Positions 1 through 14,566 of a DNA stretch of 64,000 nt are shown here, one piece after another. Both the position numbers and the translations under genes were made by a program. Source of the stretch: Cellulomonas aerilata (lineage in GTDB: Bacteria; Actinomycetota; Actinomycetes; Actinomycetales; Cellulomonadaceae); assembly GCF_007991755.1 (NCBI RefSeq), contig NZ_BJYY01000015.1:1-64000 (forward strand), read 5' to 3'. Every line of letters begins with the position of its first letter. Positions within the stretch are counted from its first letter, which is position 1. The notes under the pieces are model-generated. The model had not been told where the DNA came from, searched no databases, and was given only the letters and a program-made list of their open reading frames with translations.

Positions 1-1
1 C

Positions 2-3595
<3,594 letters not shown>

Positions 3596-3650
3596 GACCG
3601 ACGCGCGCGTCGGCGTCGCGCCGAGACGGCCGGCGACGTCGTGCTCGGCC

Positions 3651-3696
3651 GGCCGGGCGCGGCGGCGTCGTGCCGAGACGGCCGGGCGCGGCGGCG
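3651..3696. repeat. Short GC-rich direct repeat between mfd and the lipoprotein gene
   Basis: A 17-bp unit GGCCGGGCGCGGCGGCG occurs at 3651-3667 and again at 3680-3696 (29-bp period). Part of the flanking CGTCG(C/T)GCCGAGACGGCCGG is also duplicated (3614 and 3666). The intergenic stretch 3596-3782 shows no gene; a TAGCAT -10-like box at 3729-3734 could drive the next operon. Function unknown; probably slippage in GC-rich spacer DNA. Confidence 0.5.
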
Positions 3697-3782
3697 CCGT
3701 CCGGCCGGGCCGGGGCTCGACCGGGCCCTAGCATGAGCCCCGGTCGACGACGACCGCTGGCACGACGACGTGGAGGTCTGCG

Positions 3783-4319
3783 GTGACGGTGCGATCCTCG
3801 CTGGTCCGGCGCAGGGCGATGGGGCTCACGGTGCTGCTGCTCGGTGCGGCGGCCACGACGGCCTGCTCCCCGGGTGGCGGCGCGGCGGCCGTGGTCGACG
3901 GCCGCGCGGTCCCGGTCGCGGACCTGCAGGCCGCGGCGGGCGAGCTCGGCCCGTACCTGGACGGCGCGACACCGTCCAGCCTCCTGCTGGTCCTGGTGGC
4001 CGAGCCGACCGTGACGGAGGTCGCCGCGGAGAACGGCGTCGCCGTCTCCGAGCAGGAGGCGGAGCAGCAGCTGGCCGCCGTGGTCGCCGACGACCCCGAG
4101 GCGCCGGACTTCGGCCCCGCCGCGGTGACCGTCGCGCGGTTCTCCCTGCTGCAGCAGGAGCTCGGCCAGCTGCCCGACGCCGAGGAGGTGCAGGCCGACA
4201 TCCTGTCCCGGCTGCGGGACCTCGACATCGACGTGAACCCGCGGTACGGCGAGCTGGACTTCGACCGCGGCGGGATCGCGCCGGTCGAGCACCCGTGGCT
4301 GGTCCCCGAGGCGCCGTGA
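3783..4319 (+). CDS. SurA N-terminal-like lipoprotein
   Basis: A 178-residue secreted protein with basic N-terminus, hydrophobic stretch at about residues 14-24 and a Cys at 28 followed by Ser-Pro-Gly, as in a lipoprotein. The lipobox TTAC is not canonical at -3 (Thr instead of Leu/Val/Ile), so lipidation is likely but not certain. The segment after the Cys, with VVDGRAVPVADLQAAAGEL, resembles the N-terminal chaperone domain of SurA/PrsA-like proteins; no parvulin isomerase domain follows. GTG start with GGAGG upstream (3771-3775). The gene lies between mfd and mazG, and its TGA overlaps the mazG GTG. A role in folding or holding secreted proteins is inferred. Confidence 0.75.
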   Translation: MTVRSSLVRRRAMGLTVLLLGAAATTACSPGGGAAAVVDGRAVPVADLQAAAGELGPYLDGATPSSLLLVLVAEPTVTEVAAENGVAVSEQEAEQQLAAVVADDPEAPDFGPAAVTVARFSLLQQELGQLPDAEEVQADILSRLRDLDIDVNPRYGELDFDRGGIAPVEHPWLVPEAP

Positions 4320-5155
4320 CCACCGAGCCGCCGGGCGGGCGCGGCATGACGCGCCTGGTCGCCGTCATGGACACGCTCCGGTCGCCCGGGGGCTGCCCGT
4401 GGGACGCGCAGCAGACCCACGAGACCCTCGTGCCGTTCGCGCTGGAGGAGGCGCACGAGCTCGCCGAGGCGATCGAGTCCGGTGACCGGACCGGGATGCG
4501 GGAGGAGCTCGGCGACGTGCTGCTCCAGGTCGTGTTCCACGCCCGCCTCGCCCAGGAGCACGAGAGCGACGCGTTCGACCTGGACGACGTCGCCGACGCG
4601 ATCAGCGCGAAGCTCGTGCGCCGCCACCCGCACGTGTTCACCCCGCCCGCGCCGGCGGGCGGGACGCCCGACGACGCACCGCTCGCGGACGGCACCGTGT
4701 CGACCGAGCCGACCGACGTGCACGTGCGCTGGGAGCAGATCAAGAAGGCGGAGAAGGCGCGCACGTCCGTACTCGAGGGCATCGCCCTGGGCCAGGGGTC
4801 GCTCGCCCGCGGGGAGAAGATCCTCGCGCGGGCCCGGCGCGGCGGCGTGGACGTCGACGTCGCCCAGGTCGCCGGCCGCCACCGCGACGCGGCGGCGCCC
4901 GAGCGGTCCGCGTCCGCGGAGCTCGGCGGGCGGCTGCTCGGCCTGCTCGGTGAGGCCGACGCGGCCGGGCTGGACGCCGAGGCGGCCCTCCGGGCGGCGC
5001 TGCGGACGCTGGAGGCGACCGTCCGGGAGGCCGAGGCTGCCGCGTCCGCGTCCGCGTCCGCGTCCGCCTCCCGGCCCGGCACCGGTCCCGAGCCGAGGGC
5101 CGAGCCCGGTCCTGGGCCCGAGCCCGAGCCGACGCCGGAGGTCCCGCGCGGCTGA
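4316..5155 (+). CDS. mazG: Nucleoside triphosphate pyrophosphohydrolase MazG
   Basis: All-alpha NTP pyrophosphohydrolase that hydrolyses (d)NTPs, including damaged ones, to NMP and PPi. The N-terminal part carries the family pattern: MDTLRSPGGCPWDAQQTHETL, then EEAHELAEAI (EExxE metal site) and EELGDVLLQVVFHARLAQE. I start it at GTG4316, which overlaps the upstream TGA as GTGA, suggesting translational coupling; a downstream ATG at 4346 is an alternative. The last 35 residues or so are a low-complexity Ala/Ser then Pro/Glu/Gly tail encoded partly by a GCGTCC hexamer repeat, not part of the catalytic fold. 279 residues. Confidence 0.92.
   Translation: MTTEPPGGRGMTRLVAVMDTLRSPGGCPWDAQQTHETLVPFALEEAHELAEAIESGDRTGMREELGDVLLQVVFHARLAQEHESDAFDLDDVADAISAKLVRRHPHVFTPPAPAGGTPDDAPLADGTVSTEPTDVHVRWEQIKKAEKARTSVLEGIALGQGSLARGEKILARARRGGVDVDVAQVAGRHRDAAAPERSASAELGGRLLGLLGEADAAGLDAEAALRAALRTLEATVREAEAAASASASASASRPGTGPEPRAEPGPGPEPEPTPEVPRG
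5042..5065 (+). repeat. GCGTCC hexamer tandem repeat inside mazG
   Basis: Four perfect head-to-tail GCGTCC units followed by a degenerate fifth (GCCTCC), encoding an Ala-Ser run in the MazG tail. As the unit is 6 bp, copy-number change would keep the frame. Confidence 0.8.
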
Positions 5156-5240
5156 CCGCTCGCCCCTCAACCGGCCGCCCCCGCGGCCGATGGGCCCGGG
5201 GTAGCCGCGCGCCGCGCGGCCGGTCGAGTCGTGGTGAGGG

Positions 5241-8272
<3,032 letters not shown>

Positions 8273-8280
8273 GCCCGTCC

Positions 8281-8319
8281 GACGGAGCCCGGCGACCCTC
8301 GGGGTCGCCGGGCTCCGTC
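8281..8319 (+). terminator. Hairpin terminator after eno
   Basis: Perfect 18-bp stem (8281-8298 with 8302-8319) and a 3-base loop TCG, starting 8 bases after the eno stop codon. There is no U-tract, as is common in actinobacterial terminators. Confidence 0.8.
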
Positions 8320-8380
8320 GCGCCCGGCGCCGGGACACGTCGAAGGACGGGGGCTGCGGCTCCCGCCGGGCACGACGGGG

Positions 8381-8386
8381 CACAAT
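8381..8386 (+). promoter_or_regulatory. Candidate -10 box, leaderless start of the FtsB-like gene
   Basis: CACAAT ends 7 bases before ATG8394 and no Shine-Dalgarno lies between, so the transcript would begin at or next to the start codon. Confidence 0.4.
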
Positions 8387-8393
8387 CGGTGCC

Positions 8394-9191
8394 ATGTCCC
8401 CGCGTCGCCCGAGCTCCCCGCACCGCGGTGCCCGGGGGACGGGGACCGGGTCGAGCACCCCGGCGCGCGGGGTGCCGAGCGCGCGCGGGTCCGTCCGGCA
8501 CGGCTCGAGCCGCAGCACCGCCGGGGTCACCCGGACCGGGCGCGGCGCGGCTGCGCGGACGGGTGCCCGGGGCGCGTCGACGCGGCCGGCCTCGCGCACG
8601 GTGGCCGGCTCGGGCGGCCGACCCCCGGCCGGGACCGCGGTGGAGCAGCCGCTGCGCGTACCGCGCATGTTCACCGTCCGCGCGATGGTGCTGTTCGTCG
8701 TCCTCCTGCTGGCGTTCGTGCTGCTGTTCCCCACCGTGCGTGCCCACCTGGCGCAGCAGGCCGAGAACCGGGCGCTCGCCCAGGAGGTCGCCGACGCCCG
8801 GGAGCGCACCGAGGACCTGACCGCGGAGCTCGAGCGCTGGGGGGACGAGGCATACGTGGTGGCCCAGGCGCGTGAGCGGCTCGCGTTCGTCCGCCCGGGC
8901 GAGACCGCCTACCGCGTCGTGGACCCCGAGATCGTGCCGGACCCGACGGAGCCGGTCGTCCCGCCGGCCGGCGCCGGGCCGGCGCTCGCGCCCTCGGGCA
9001 CCACGGACCCGTGGTACAGCACCATCTGGGAGTCGGCCCGCGTGGCGGGGGAGGCGGACGTGCAGGACCCGACGCCGGCCGACGGCGCCGAGTCACCTGC
9101 CGTGCCACCCCTCGTGCCGGACCCGGCGACCGACCCCGCGGCGCCGGACCCCGCCGTGCCCGCGGGCGACGGCTCCTCCCTGCCGGACTGA
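8394..9191 (+). CDS. FtsB/DivIC-type septum formation initiator
   Basis: Bitopic membrane protein expected in the FtsQ-FtsB-FtsL divisome subcomplex. Residues 1 to about 95 are cytoplasmic, basic and low complexity (Arg, Gly, Ser, Thr). A single transmembrane helix lies at about 98-116 (VLFVVLLLAFVLLFPTV), followed by a short coiled coil (NRALAQEVADARERTEDLTAELERW) and the conserved turn YVVAQARERLAFVRPGE, diagnostic of the family. The last 90 residues or so are a Pro/Asp/Ala-rich extracytoplasmic tail. ATG8394 is chosen because a -10 box sits 7 bases before it. It lies between eno and DUF501, the same order as in mycobacteria (from memory). Confidence 0.88.
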   Translation: MSPRRPSSPHRGARGTGTGSSTPARGVPSARGSVRHGSSRSTAGVTRTGRGAAARTGARGASTRPASRTVAGSGGRPPAGTAVEQPLRVPRMFTVRAMVLFVVLLLAFVLLFPTVRAHLAQQAENRALAQEVADARERTEDLTAELERWGDEAYVVAQARERLAFVRPGETAYRVVDPEIVPDPTEPVVPPAGAGPALAPSGTTDPWYSTIWESARVAGEADVQDPTPADGAESPAVPPLVPDPATDPAAPDPAVPAGDGSSLPD

Positions 9192-9241
9192 CCGGCACCA
9201 TCTCCGCCCGGCCCCACGGGGCCGACGTCGAACGGACCGCA

Positions 9242-9760
9242 GTGAACTCAGCCCCGCCCCCGTACGCGACCGGCGAGACGGTCGTCCCGCGCGATCTCGA
9301 GACCCTCGCCGAGCAGCTCGGACGGGTCCCGCGCGGTGTGGTCGGCATCGCCGCCCGGTGCGTGTGCGGTCGCCCGCTCGTCGTGCGCACCGCTCCCCGC
9401 CTGGACGACGGGACGCCGTTCCCGACGACGTACTACCTCACCTCGCCCGGTGCCGTGGCGGCCGTCAGCACGCTCGAGGCCGGCGGGCTGATGAAGGAGT
9501 GGACCGCCCGGCTCGCCGACGACCCCGAGCTCGCCGCGGCCTACGCCCGCGCGCACGAGCACTACCTGACGCAGCGGGAGGAGCTCGGGCACGTCGAGGA
9601 GATCGCCGGGATCTCGGCGGGCGGCATGCCGACCCGCGTCAAGTGCCTGCACGTGCTGGTCGGCCACGCGCTCGCGGCCGGCCCCGGCGTCAACCCGCTG
9701 GGCGACGAGGCGCTGGAGCTCATCCGCCCGACGTGGCGGCCGGACCGCTGCAGCTGCTGA
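9242..9760 (+). CDS. DUF501 family protein
   Basis: Conserved actinobacterial protein of unknown function, 172 residues. Seen: VPRDLETLAEQLGRVPRGVVGIAARC near the N-terminus, a Cys-x-Cys (RCVCGRP), PFPTTYYLTSP, a helical centre and the conserved MPTRVKCLHVLVGHALAAGPGVNPLGDEALE. The Cys pair and VKCLHxLxxH could bind a metal, which is inference. Starts at GTG9242 without a good Shine-Dalgarno, 50 bases after the FtsB-like gene, so it is probably cotranscribed with it. It is followed by ppx, a neighbour seen with this family across actinobacteria. Confidence 0.88.
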   Translation: MNSAPPPYATGETVVPRDLETLAEQLGRVPRGVVGIAARCVCGRPLVVRTAPRLDDGTPFPTTYYLTSPGAVAAVSTLEAGGLMKEWTARLADDPELAAAYARAHEHYLTQREELGHVEEIAGISAGGMPTRVKCLHVLVGHALAAGPGVNPLGDEALELIRPTWRPDRCSC

Positions 9761-9820
9761 CGCCGGCGCCTGGGAGCCGGGGGCGTGCCGTGGCGGGCGG
9801 AGGGTGCGCGGGGGAGATGG

Positions 9821-9826
9821 CAGGCT
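9821..9826 (+). promoter_or_regulatory. Candidate -10 box, leaderless start of ppx
   Basis: CAGGCT ends 7 bases before ATG9834; no ribosome-binding site lies between. Confidence 0.3.
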
Positions 9827-9833
9827 GCAGCCC

Positions 9834-10790
9834 ATGACACGCGTGGCCGCCATCGACTGCGGGACCAACTCCATCCGGCTGCTCGTCGCCGACGTCGACC
9901 CGGCCGGCGGCGCGCTCACCGACCTGGACCGCCGCATGGAGGTCGTGCGGCTCGGGCAGGGCGTCGACCGCACCGGGCGGCTCGCCCCCGAGGCGCTCGA
10001 GCGGACGTTCGCCGCCACGCGCCGCTACGCCGACATCTGCGCCGAGCTCGGCGTCGAGCGCACGCGCTTCGTCGCCACGTCCGCGTCCCGCGACGCCGAG
10101 AACCGTCAGGACTTCGTCGACGGCGTCCGCGCGGTGCTCGGGGTCGAGCCCGAGGTCGTCGGCGGGGACGAGGAGGCGACCCTCTCCTTCCGGGGCGCCA
10201 CGAGCGTGCTCGCCGACCGCCACCCGGCACCCTTCCTGGTCGTCGACATCGGCGGCGGGTCCACCGAGCTCGTCCTGGGGACGACCACCCCGAGCGCGAT
10301 GCTGTCCATGGACGTCGGCTGCGTCCGGCTGACCGAGCGTCACCTGCACGACGACCCCCCGACCGCCGCCCAGGCGAGCGCCGCCGCGACCGACGTGGGT
10401 GCCGCGCTGGACATCGCGACCGGGGTCGTGCCGGTGGGGCGGACCGCGACGCTCGTCGGCGTCGCGGGCTCGGTGACCACCGTGACCGCCCACGTCCTGG
10501 GGCTGCCGCGCTACGACCCGGAACGGATCCACGGGGCCACGCTGGGCGTCGACGAGGTGCTGGCCGCGTGCGACGACCTGCTCCGGCGCACCCGCGCCGA
10601 CCGGGCGGCCCTGCCCTTCATGCACCCGGGGCGCGTCGACGTGATCGGCGCCGGAGCCCTCGTGTGGGCCGAGGTGATCCGCCGGGTCCGCGACGAGGTC
10701 GCGACCGCGGGGGGCGAGCTGACGCACGTGGTCACCTCCGAGCACGACATCCTCGACGGCATCGCGCTGAGCGCCGCAGCCCGGACCTGA
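9834..10790 (+). CDS. ppx: Exopolyphosphatase / pppGpp phosphohydrolase (Ppx/GppA)
   Basis: ASKHA-fold enzyme that removes terminal phosphate from polyphosphate and may act on pppGpp. It is 318 residues, the short actinobacterial type without the C-terminal HD-like domain of E. coli Ppx. Phosphate-1 motif AAIDCGTNSIRLLVAD at the N-terminus, then RFVATSASRDAENRQDF, DEEATLSFRGA, the phosphate-2 loop VVDIGGGSTELVLG and GVAGSVTTVTA further on. ATG9834 fits the family N-terminus; an in-frame start 30 bases upstream is less likely. Nothing odd is seen. Two Ppx paralogues are usual in actinobacteria, and this one belongs to the eno-ftsB-DUF501 block. Confidence 0.93.
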   Translation: MTRVAAIDCGTNSIRLLVADVDPAGGALTDLDRRMEVVRLGQGVDRTGRLAPEALERTFAATRRYADICAELGVERTRFVATSASRDAENRQDFVDGVRAVLGVEPEVVGGDEEATLSFRGATSVLADRHPAPFLVVDIGGGSTELVLGTTTPSAMLSMDVGCVRLTERHLHDDPPTAAQASAAATDVGAALDIATGVVPVGRTATLVGVAGSVTTVTAHVLGLPRYDPERIHGATLGVDEVLAACDDLLRRTRADRAALPFMHPGRVDVIGAGALVWAEVIRRVRDEVATAGGELTHVVTSEHDILDGIALSAAART

Positions 10791-10909
10791 GGCGCCCCGC
10801 GGCCCGGGTGGCTGCTCGCACGCCCCGTGGCCGTGCGGTGTGGCCGCCGTCACGGCCGGTGCGACAGGACCGACGCGCGGGCGGAGATGAAGGACGCCCC
10901 CCGGCGAGA

Positions 10910-10915
10910 TACGGT
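10910..10915 (+). promoter_or_regulatory. Candidate -10 box, leaderless start of ndh
   Basis: TACGGT (within GATACGGT) ends 7 bases before ATG10923 with no Shine-Dalgarno in the gap. Confidence 0.4.
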
Positions 10916-10922
10916 TTCCGAC

Positions 10923-12422
10923 ATGTCTACGACTGCCCCCGTCCAGGGCGACGCCACGAAGAGCGCGTCGGCCCCGCGTCCCCGCAAGATCCCCCGGGTC
11001 GTCGTGCTCGGCGGTGGCACGGTCGGCCTGTACTCGGCCCGCCGGCTGCACAAGCGCCTGGGCAAGCGCGAGGCGGCGATCGTCGTCGTCGACCCGCGCC
11101 CGTACATGACGTACGCGCCGTTCCTGCCCGAGACCGCCGCCGGGTCGATCGACCCGCGCAACGTCGTGGCGCCGCACCGGCGCGCGCTCAAGGGCATCGA
11201 CGTCCTGCAGGGGCACGTGACGGAGATCCGCCACGCGGACCGCACGGTCCAGGTCCAGCCGGAGGAGGGTGACCCGTACTGGATCACCTACGACCACCTC
11301 ATCGTGGGACTGGGCTCCGTCGCCCGCACGCTGCCGATCCCCGGCCTGGCGGAGGAGGCGATCGGCTTCAAGAACGTGGAGGAGGCCGTCGCCGTCCGCA
11401 ACCACGTGCTCAACCGGATCGACGTCGCGGCGTCCACCTGGGACCCCGAGCTGCGCCGCCGGATGCTGACCTTCACCTTCGTGGGCGGCGGGTTCGCCGG
11501 GATCGAGGCGATGGCCGAGCTCGAGGACATGGCTCGTGCGGCGGTGAAGTACTACACCTCGATCGAGCAGTCGGACATGCGCTGGGTGCTCGTGGAGGGG
11601 TCCACCCGGATCCTGCCCGAGGTCAGCGAAGAGCTCGGCGGCTACACCCTGGAGCAGCTGCGCAAGCGCAACATCGAGGTCCACCTGTCGACGTTCCTCA
11701 GCTCGTGCGAGGGCGGGCACGTGGTGCTGTCGAACAAGACGGAGTTCGACTCGGACACCATCGTGTGGACGGCCGGGGTCAAGGCCAACCCCGTGCTGAA
11801 GAACTCCGACCTGCCGCTGGACAAGATGGGCCGGGTCGTCTGCCTGCCGACCCTGCAGGTCGCGCAGGAGGACGGGACCGTCGTCGCGGACGCCTGGGCC
11901 GCCGGTGACTGCGCCGCCGTGCCGGACCTGATCAACCCGGGCAAGTTCTGCCCGCCCAACGCCCAGCACGCGCTCCGTGAGGGCAACCACATCGGCGACA
12001 ACCTCGCGCGCGTCCTGCGCAGCGCCGAGCCCACCGAGTACAAGCACAAGAACCTCGGCGCGGTCGCGTCGCTCGGCATGTACAAGGGCGTGGCCCAGCT
12101 GTTCGGCCGCGTCAAGCTGCGTGGCTTCCCCGCGTGGGTGATGCACCGCGGCTACCACGTCATGGCGATGCCGACCTTCAACCGCAAGGTGCGCATCGCG
12201 TCGGGCTGGATCGGCGCGGCGCTGTTCCGCCGCGAGGTCGTGGCGCTCGGCTCGCTGCACGACCCCCGTGCGGAGTTCCGGGCCGCCTCCGTGCCGCCCA
12301 AGGTGAAGCCCGAGCAGGCCGCCGTGGCGCCGGAGTCCGCGACGGACGTCGCCACGTCTCCCGACGCCACGACGAAGCCGGGCCAGCCGGTCCAGAAGGA
12401 CGCCAGCTCCTGGGACAGGTGA
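10923..12422 (+). CDS. ndh: Type II NADH dehydrogenase
   Basis: Single-subunit, non-proton-pumping NADH:menaquinone oxidoreductase on the inner face of the membrane. It has 499 residues with two Rossmann dinucleotide folds: VVVLGGGTVGLYSARRL (FAD) near residue 23 and TFVGGGFAGIEAMAELEDM (NADH) near 185. Further family motifs: YMTYAPFLPETAAGSIDPRNVV, WTAGVKANP and AAGDCAAVPD close to the FAD isoalloxazine, then NAQHALREG. The C-terminal part (FPAWVMHRGYHV) matches the membrane-anchoring region, followed by a disordered Ala/Ser/Thr tail. An additional N-terminal 20 residues are low complexity. Transcribed alone: own -10 box and a strong terminator after it. Confidence 0.95.
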   Translation: MSTTAPVQGDATKSASAPRPRKIPRVVVLGGGTVGLYSARRLHKRLGKREAAIVVVDPRPYMTYAPFLPETAAGSIDPRNVVAPHRRALKGIDVLQGHVTEIRHADRTVQVQPEEGDPYWITYDHLIVGLGSVARTLPIPGLAEEAIGFKNVEEAVAVRNHVLNRIDVAASTWDPELRRRMLTFTFVGGGFAGIEAMAELEDMARAAVKYYTSIEQSDMRWVLVEGSTRILPEVSEELGGYTLEQLRKRNIEVHLSTFLSSCEGGHVVLSNKTEFDSDTIVWTAGVKANPVLKNSDLPLDKMGRVVCLPTLQVAQEDGTVVADAWAAGDCAAVPDLINPGKFCPPNAQHALREGNHIGDNLARVLRSAEPTEYKHKNLGAVASLGMYKGVAQLFGRVKLRGFPAWVMHRGYHVMAMPTFNRKVRIASGWIGAALFRREVVALGSLHDPRAEFRAASVPPKVKPEQAAVAPESATDVATSPDATTKPGQPVQKDASSWDR

Positions 12423-12479
12423 GCCCGGGACGCGCCGGCTGACGCCGGCACGTCGGTCGGACGACCGCCGCACGACCCC

Positions 12480-12509
12480 GAAGGGCCCCGCCGCACGGCG
12501 GGGCCCTTC
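12480..12509 (+). terminator. Hairpin terminator after ndh
   Basis: Perfect 14-bp stem GAAGGGCCCCGCCG / CGGCGGGGCCCTTC with a 2-base loop (CA). A partial second copy, CCGCCGCACGGCGGGGCTCTT, follows at about 12520-12540. Confidence 0.85.
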
Positions 12510-12630
12510 GCCGTCCGGACCGCCGCACGGCGGGGCTCTTCACCGCCCCCACCCCGGGCGCGAGGACGCCCCGAACGGCTCGCTGACGACCGTCCGGCGG
12601 TGGCTGGCAGGATGGGCGCCGCGCGGCATC

Positions 12631-12704
12631 GCCCCCGTAGCCCAATCGGCAGAGGCAGCCGGCTTAAACCCGGCCCAGTGCAGGTTCGAACCCTGTCGGG
12701 GGCA
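12631..12704 (+). tRNA. tRNA with anticodon UAA (Leu, codon UUA), short variable loop
   Basis: Folds as a standard cloverleaf: acceptor GCCCCCG/CGGGGGC (7 bp), D-stem GCC/GGC, anticodon stem GCCGG/CCGGC around loop CTTAAAC (anticodon TAA at 34-36), a five-base variable region CCAGT, T-stem GCAGG/CCTGT with loop TTCGAAC, and discriminator A. CCA is not encoded (ACC follows). The anticodon predicts leucine for the UUA codon, but the variable region is short, unlike the long class II arm of ordinary tRNA-Leu such as Streptomyces bldA. A CAGGAT box at 12608-12613 may be its promoter. The RNA identity is firm; the amino acid is inferred from the anticodon. Confidence 0.88.
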
Positions 12705-12867
12705 CCCTCGTCGCCCCGCCGTGCCTGCCCGACGCCCGCCCGACGCCTCGCCGGGCGCGGGTGAAAACCCGTCCCACCCGGGTGAACGGGGCAGGAACGG
12801 CGGGTGACGGCTTCCATACTGGCGGCGAGCTCCGGCGCGGTCGGGGGACCACGGGCGGAGGACTCGC

Positions 12868-13680
12868 ATGGCCATCGATCACGTCACCAGGGCGCGGCGC
12901 GTCCGCACCTCCGCGCCAATCCCCGGCGGTGAGCCCGCCTCCCCGCGCGTCCCGCTGGAGCGCCGCGCCGTCTGGGCGCTCGGGCTCCCGACGGTCGCCG
13001 TCTTCCTGGCCGCAGCCCTGATGCAGGTCGCGATCACGGTGTCCGGACCGCACCCCTGGCTCCTCGCGACGTTCGGGCTCGACGGCGAGCACAACGTCCC
13101 CGCGTTCTGGAACTCCGTCCTGCTGCTGGCGATCGCCGCGGCAGCCCTGCTCCTGTCCGTCCTCACGCCCACCGGACGGACGCCGTCCGCCGGCCTCTGG
13201 CGCCTGGCCGCGGTCGCGGCGACCTACCTGTCGATGGACGAGGCGCTGTCCCTGCACGAGAAGCTCGGCAGGCCGGTGAACTGGCTCTCGGAGCGCTGGG
13301 GCGTGGACGTGCCCACCTACACGTGGGTGATCCCCGGGGCGGTCATCGTCATGGCGGCGGGGGTCCTGGGCGTGCGCGTCGTCGCGTCCCTGCCGCGGGA
13401 CGTCCGCCTCGGCCTGGTCGCCGGCGTCGCCACCTACGTCTCGGGTGCGCTGGTGGTGGAGACGGTCAACGGCGCGCTCTTCGCCGCCGGGCGCCACTCC
13501 CTGTACGCGCTGTCCACGGGTGTGGAGGAGCTGCTCGAGATGACCGGCTGCCTCGTGGTCGCGTGCGTCCTGCTGCGGCTCGTCGACCTCCACCCCGTGA
13601 CGCGCGTCATGACGCTGCGCGCTGCCGCGTCGCCGCGGGTGGAGAGCGACGACTCCGCGGACCTCACCACGTCGGACTAG
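12868..13680 (+). CDS. Unknown six-helix integral membrane protein
   Basis: Not recognised. 270 residues with a basic, disordered first 35 residues and about six hydrophobic segments (near residues 37-60, 83-105, 110-128, 150-175, 180-207, 228-245). Several charged or polar residues lie in or next to the membrane segments: SMDEALSLHEKL after helix 3, VVETVNGALF in helix 5 and STGVEELLEMTG before helix 6. Repeated Asp/Glu/His in such places suggests a metal site or proton path, but that is inference. ATG at 12868 (AGGACTCGC upstream) fits. It follows the tRNA gene and precedes a 538-base stretch without a gene, so it looks monocistronic. Confidence 0.75.
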   Translation: MAIDHVTRARRVRTSAPIPGGEPASPRVPLERRAVWALGLPTVAVFLAAALMQVAITVSGPHPWLLATFGLDGEHNVPAFWNSVLLLAIAAAALLLSVLTPTGRTPSAGLWRLAAVAATYLSMDEALSLHEKLGRPVNWLSERWGVDVPTYTWVIPGAVIVMAAGVLGVRVVASLPRDVRLGLVAGVATYVSGALVVETVNGALFAAGRHSLYALSTGVEELLEMTGCLVVACVLLRLVDLHPVTRVMTLRAAASPRVESDDSADLTTSD

Positions 13681-14218
13681 GGCTCCGCCCTCCCCCCCGG
13701 CGGACGGCGGGGGCGGGCGTCCGTGGCGACCTCGCGACCTGCCGCCTGCGACCACGTGGTCGCGATGCGCTGCGGCGTCGGCGAGCCCCCTCCCGCGGGC
13801 ACCAGGTCGGCCGCGGTGAGGCGGGACGTGGACGACGTCGACGCGGGCGTGCACCGGATCGACGGCCGTCCGACCGCCTTCTACTACACCTGGGCCCGCG
13901 CCGCGCGACGAGCGCGCGCGGTCCGGCCCTCGGCGCCCCGATGAGGCCGGCACCGGCACCCTGTCGACCCCTCCGTGCCCGCGACCTGCGGTTTTCTCCG
14001 GTTGCGGGACCTGGGGGCCTCCATATGCTGGTTCGAGGTCAAGCCACGGCCAGCCGATCCGGTCGCCCGGGTTCCGTCGACGACCGGACCGCACGACGCA
14101 CCGACGGTGCGGCGGGTGTTCCGGACGGGCGGGGCTCGGCTCCGCCGGCGCCACCGCGGCAGCGCCCCTCCCGCAGCTCACGGCGGGTTGGATCACACGA
14201 AGAGGAAGGTGTCTCGCG
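13681..14218. other. 538-base intergenic stretch without a convincing gene
   Basis: Short frames occur (for example 13723-13944 on the plus strand, 73 codons, Arg/Ala-rich) but lack a ribosome-binding site and family features. The region from 13980 is less GC-rich, with CGGTTTTCTCC and CATATGCTGG; TTGCGG (14002-14007) and TATGCT (14024-14029), 16 bases apart, form a possible sigma-A promoter for the following cluster, leaving a leader of about 185 bases. No stable terminator or known riboswitch was recognised. Confidence 0.5.
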
Positions 14219-14461
14219 ATGGCAACCGGTGAAACCGGGTTCGACGACGTCAGCTTCGACTTGATCTCCCTGCAGTACCACTCGCTCAAGGCGGGTCACG
14301 ACTACGGCCAGTACGTGCGGGACGCCCGCAACGCCGGCCGCGAGGACATCGCGACCTTCTTCGAGCAGGTGATGGCCGAGGACTCCAGCCGCGCCCAGCG
14401 CTGCCACGAGTTCCTCCGTGAGCTGTCCGGGTCCGGGGAGTCGGGGCCGGCTCTGACCTAG
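14219..14461 (+). CDS. Small acidic helical protein, ferritin-like segment
   Basis: 80 residues with a good Shine-Dalgarno (GAGGAAGG, 14202-14209) before ATG. The sequence is helical and rich in Asp/Glu/Arg; FDLISLQYHSLKAGHDYGQYVRDA followed by DIATFFEQVMAEDSSRAQRCHEFLREL resembles the helix pair of a ferritin-like or DUF892-like domain (Glu and His spaced along helices). It is too short for a complete four-helix bundle, so if ferritin-like it would have to dimerise. It stands first in a cluster with LEA-like, holin-like and DUF3618 proteins, suggesting stress or envelope function by context only. A small 8-bp hairpin follows. Confidence 0.7.
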   Translation: MATGETGFDDVSFDLISLQYHSLKAGHDYGQYVRDARNAGREDIATFFEQVMAEDSSRAQRCHEFLRELSGSGESGPALT

Positions 14462-14467
14462 AGCCGG

Positions 14468-14486
14468 TGCGGGTGTCCCACCCGCA
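14468..14486 (+). terminator. Small hairpin after the ferritin-like ORF
   Basis: TGCGGGTG / CACCCGCA, 8-bp stem with 3-base loop, 7 bases after the stop codon. It is weak and may only attenuate transcription into the next gene. Confidence 0.4.
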
Positions 14487-14566
14487 TCCTCGGCACCTCG
14501 GTGCACAGCGCCCCCACCGGCGGGCGTGGCCGCTGCCAGCAGACCAGCACTCCAGCGAAGGGCAAG

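Noticed and set aside
13723-13944. 73-codon ORF in the 13.7 kb gap
   Set aside because: No ribosome-binding site, Arg/Ala-rich composition and no recognisable fold; treated as intergenic.
14185-14210. Resemblance of GGTTGGATCACAC to the 3' end of 16S rRNA
   Set aside because: Only about ten bases match, no rRNA sequence precedes it, and it lies directly at a Shine-Dalgarno of a small gene.
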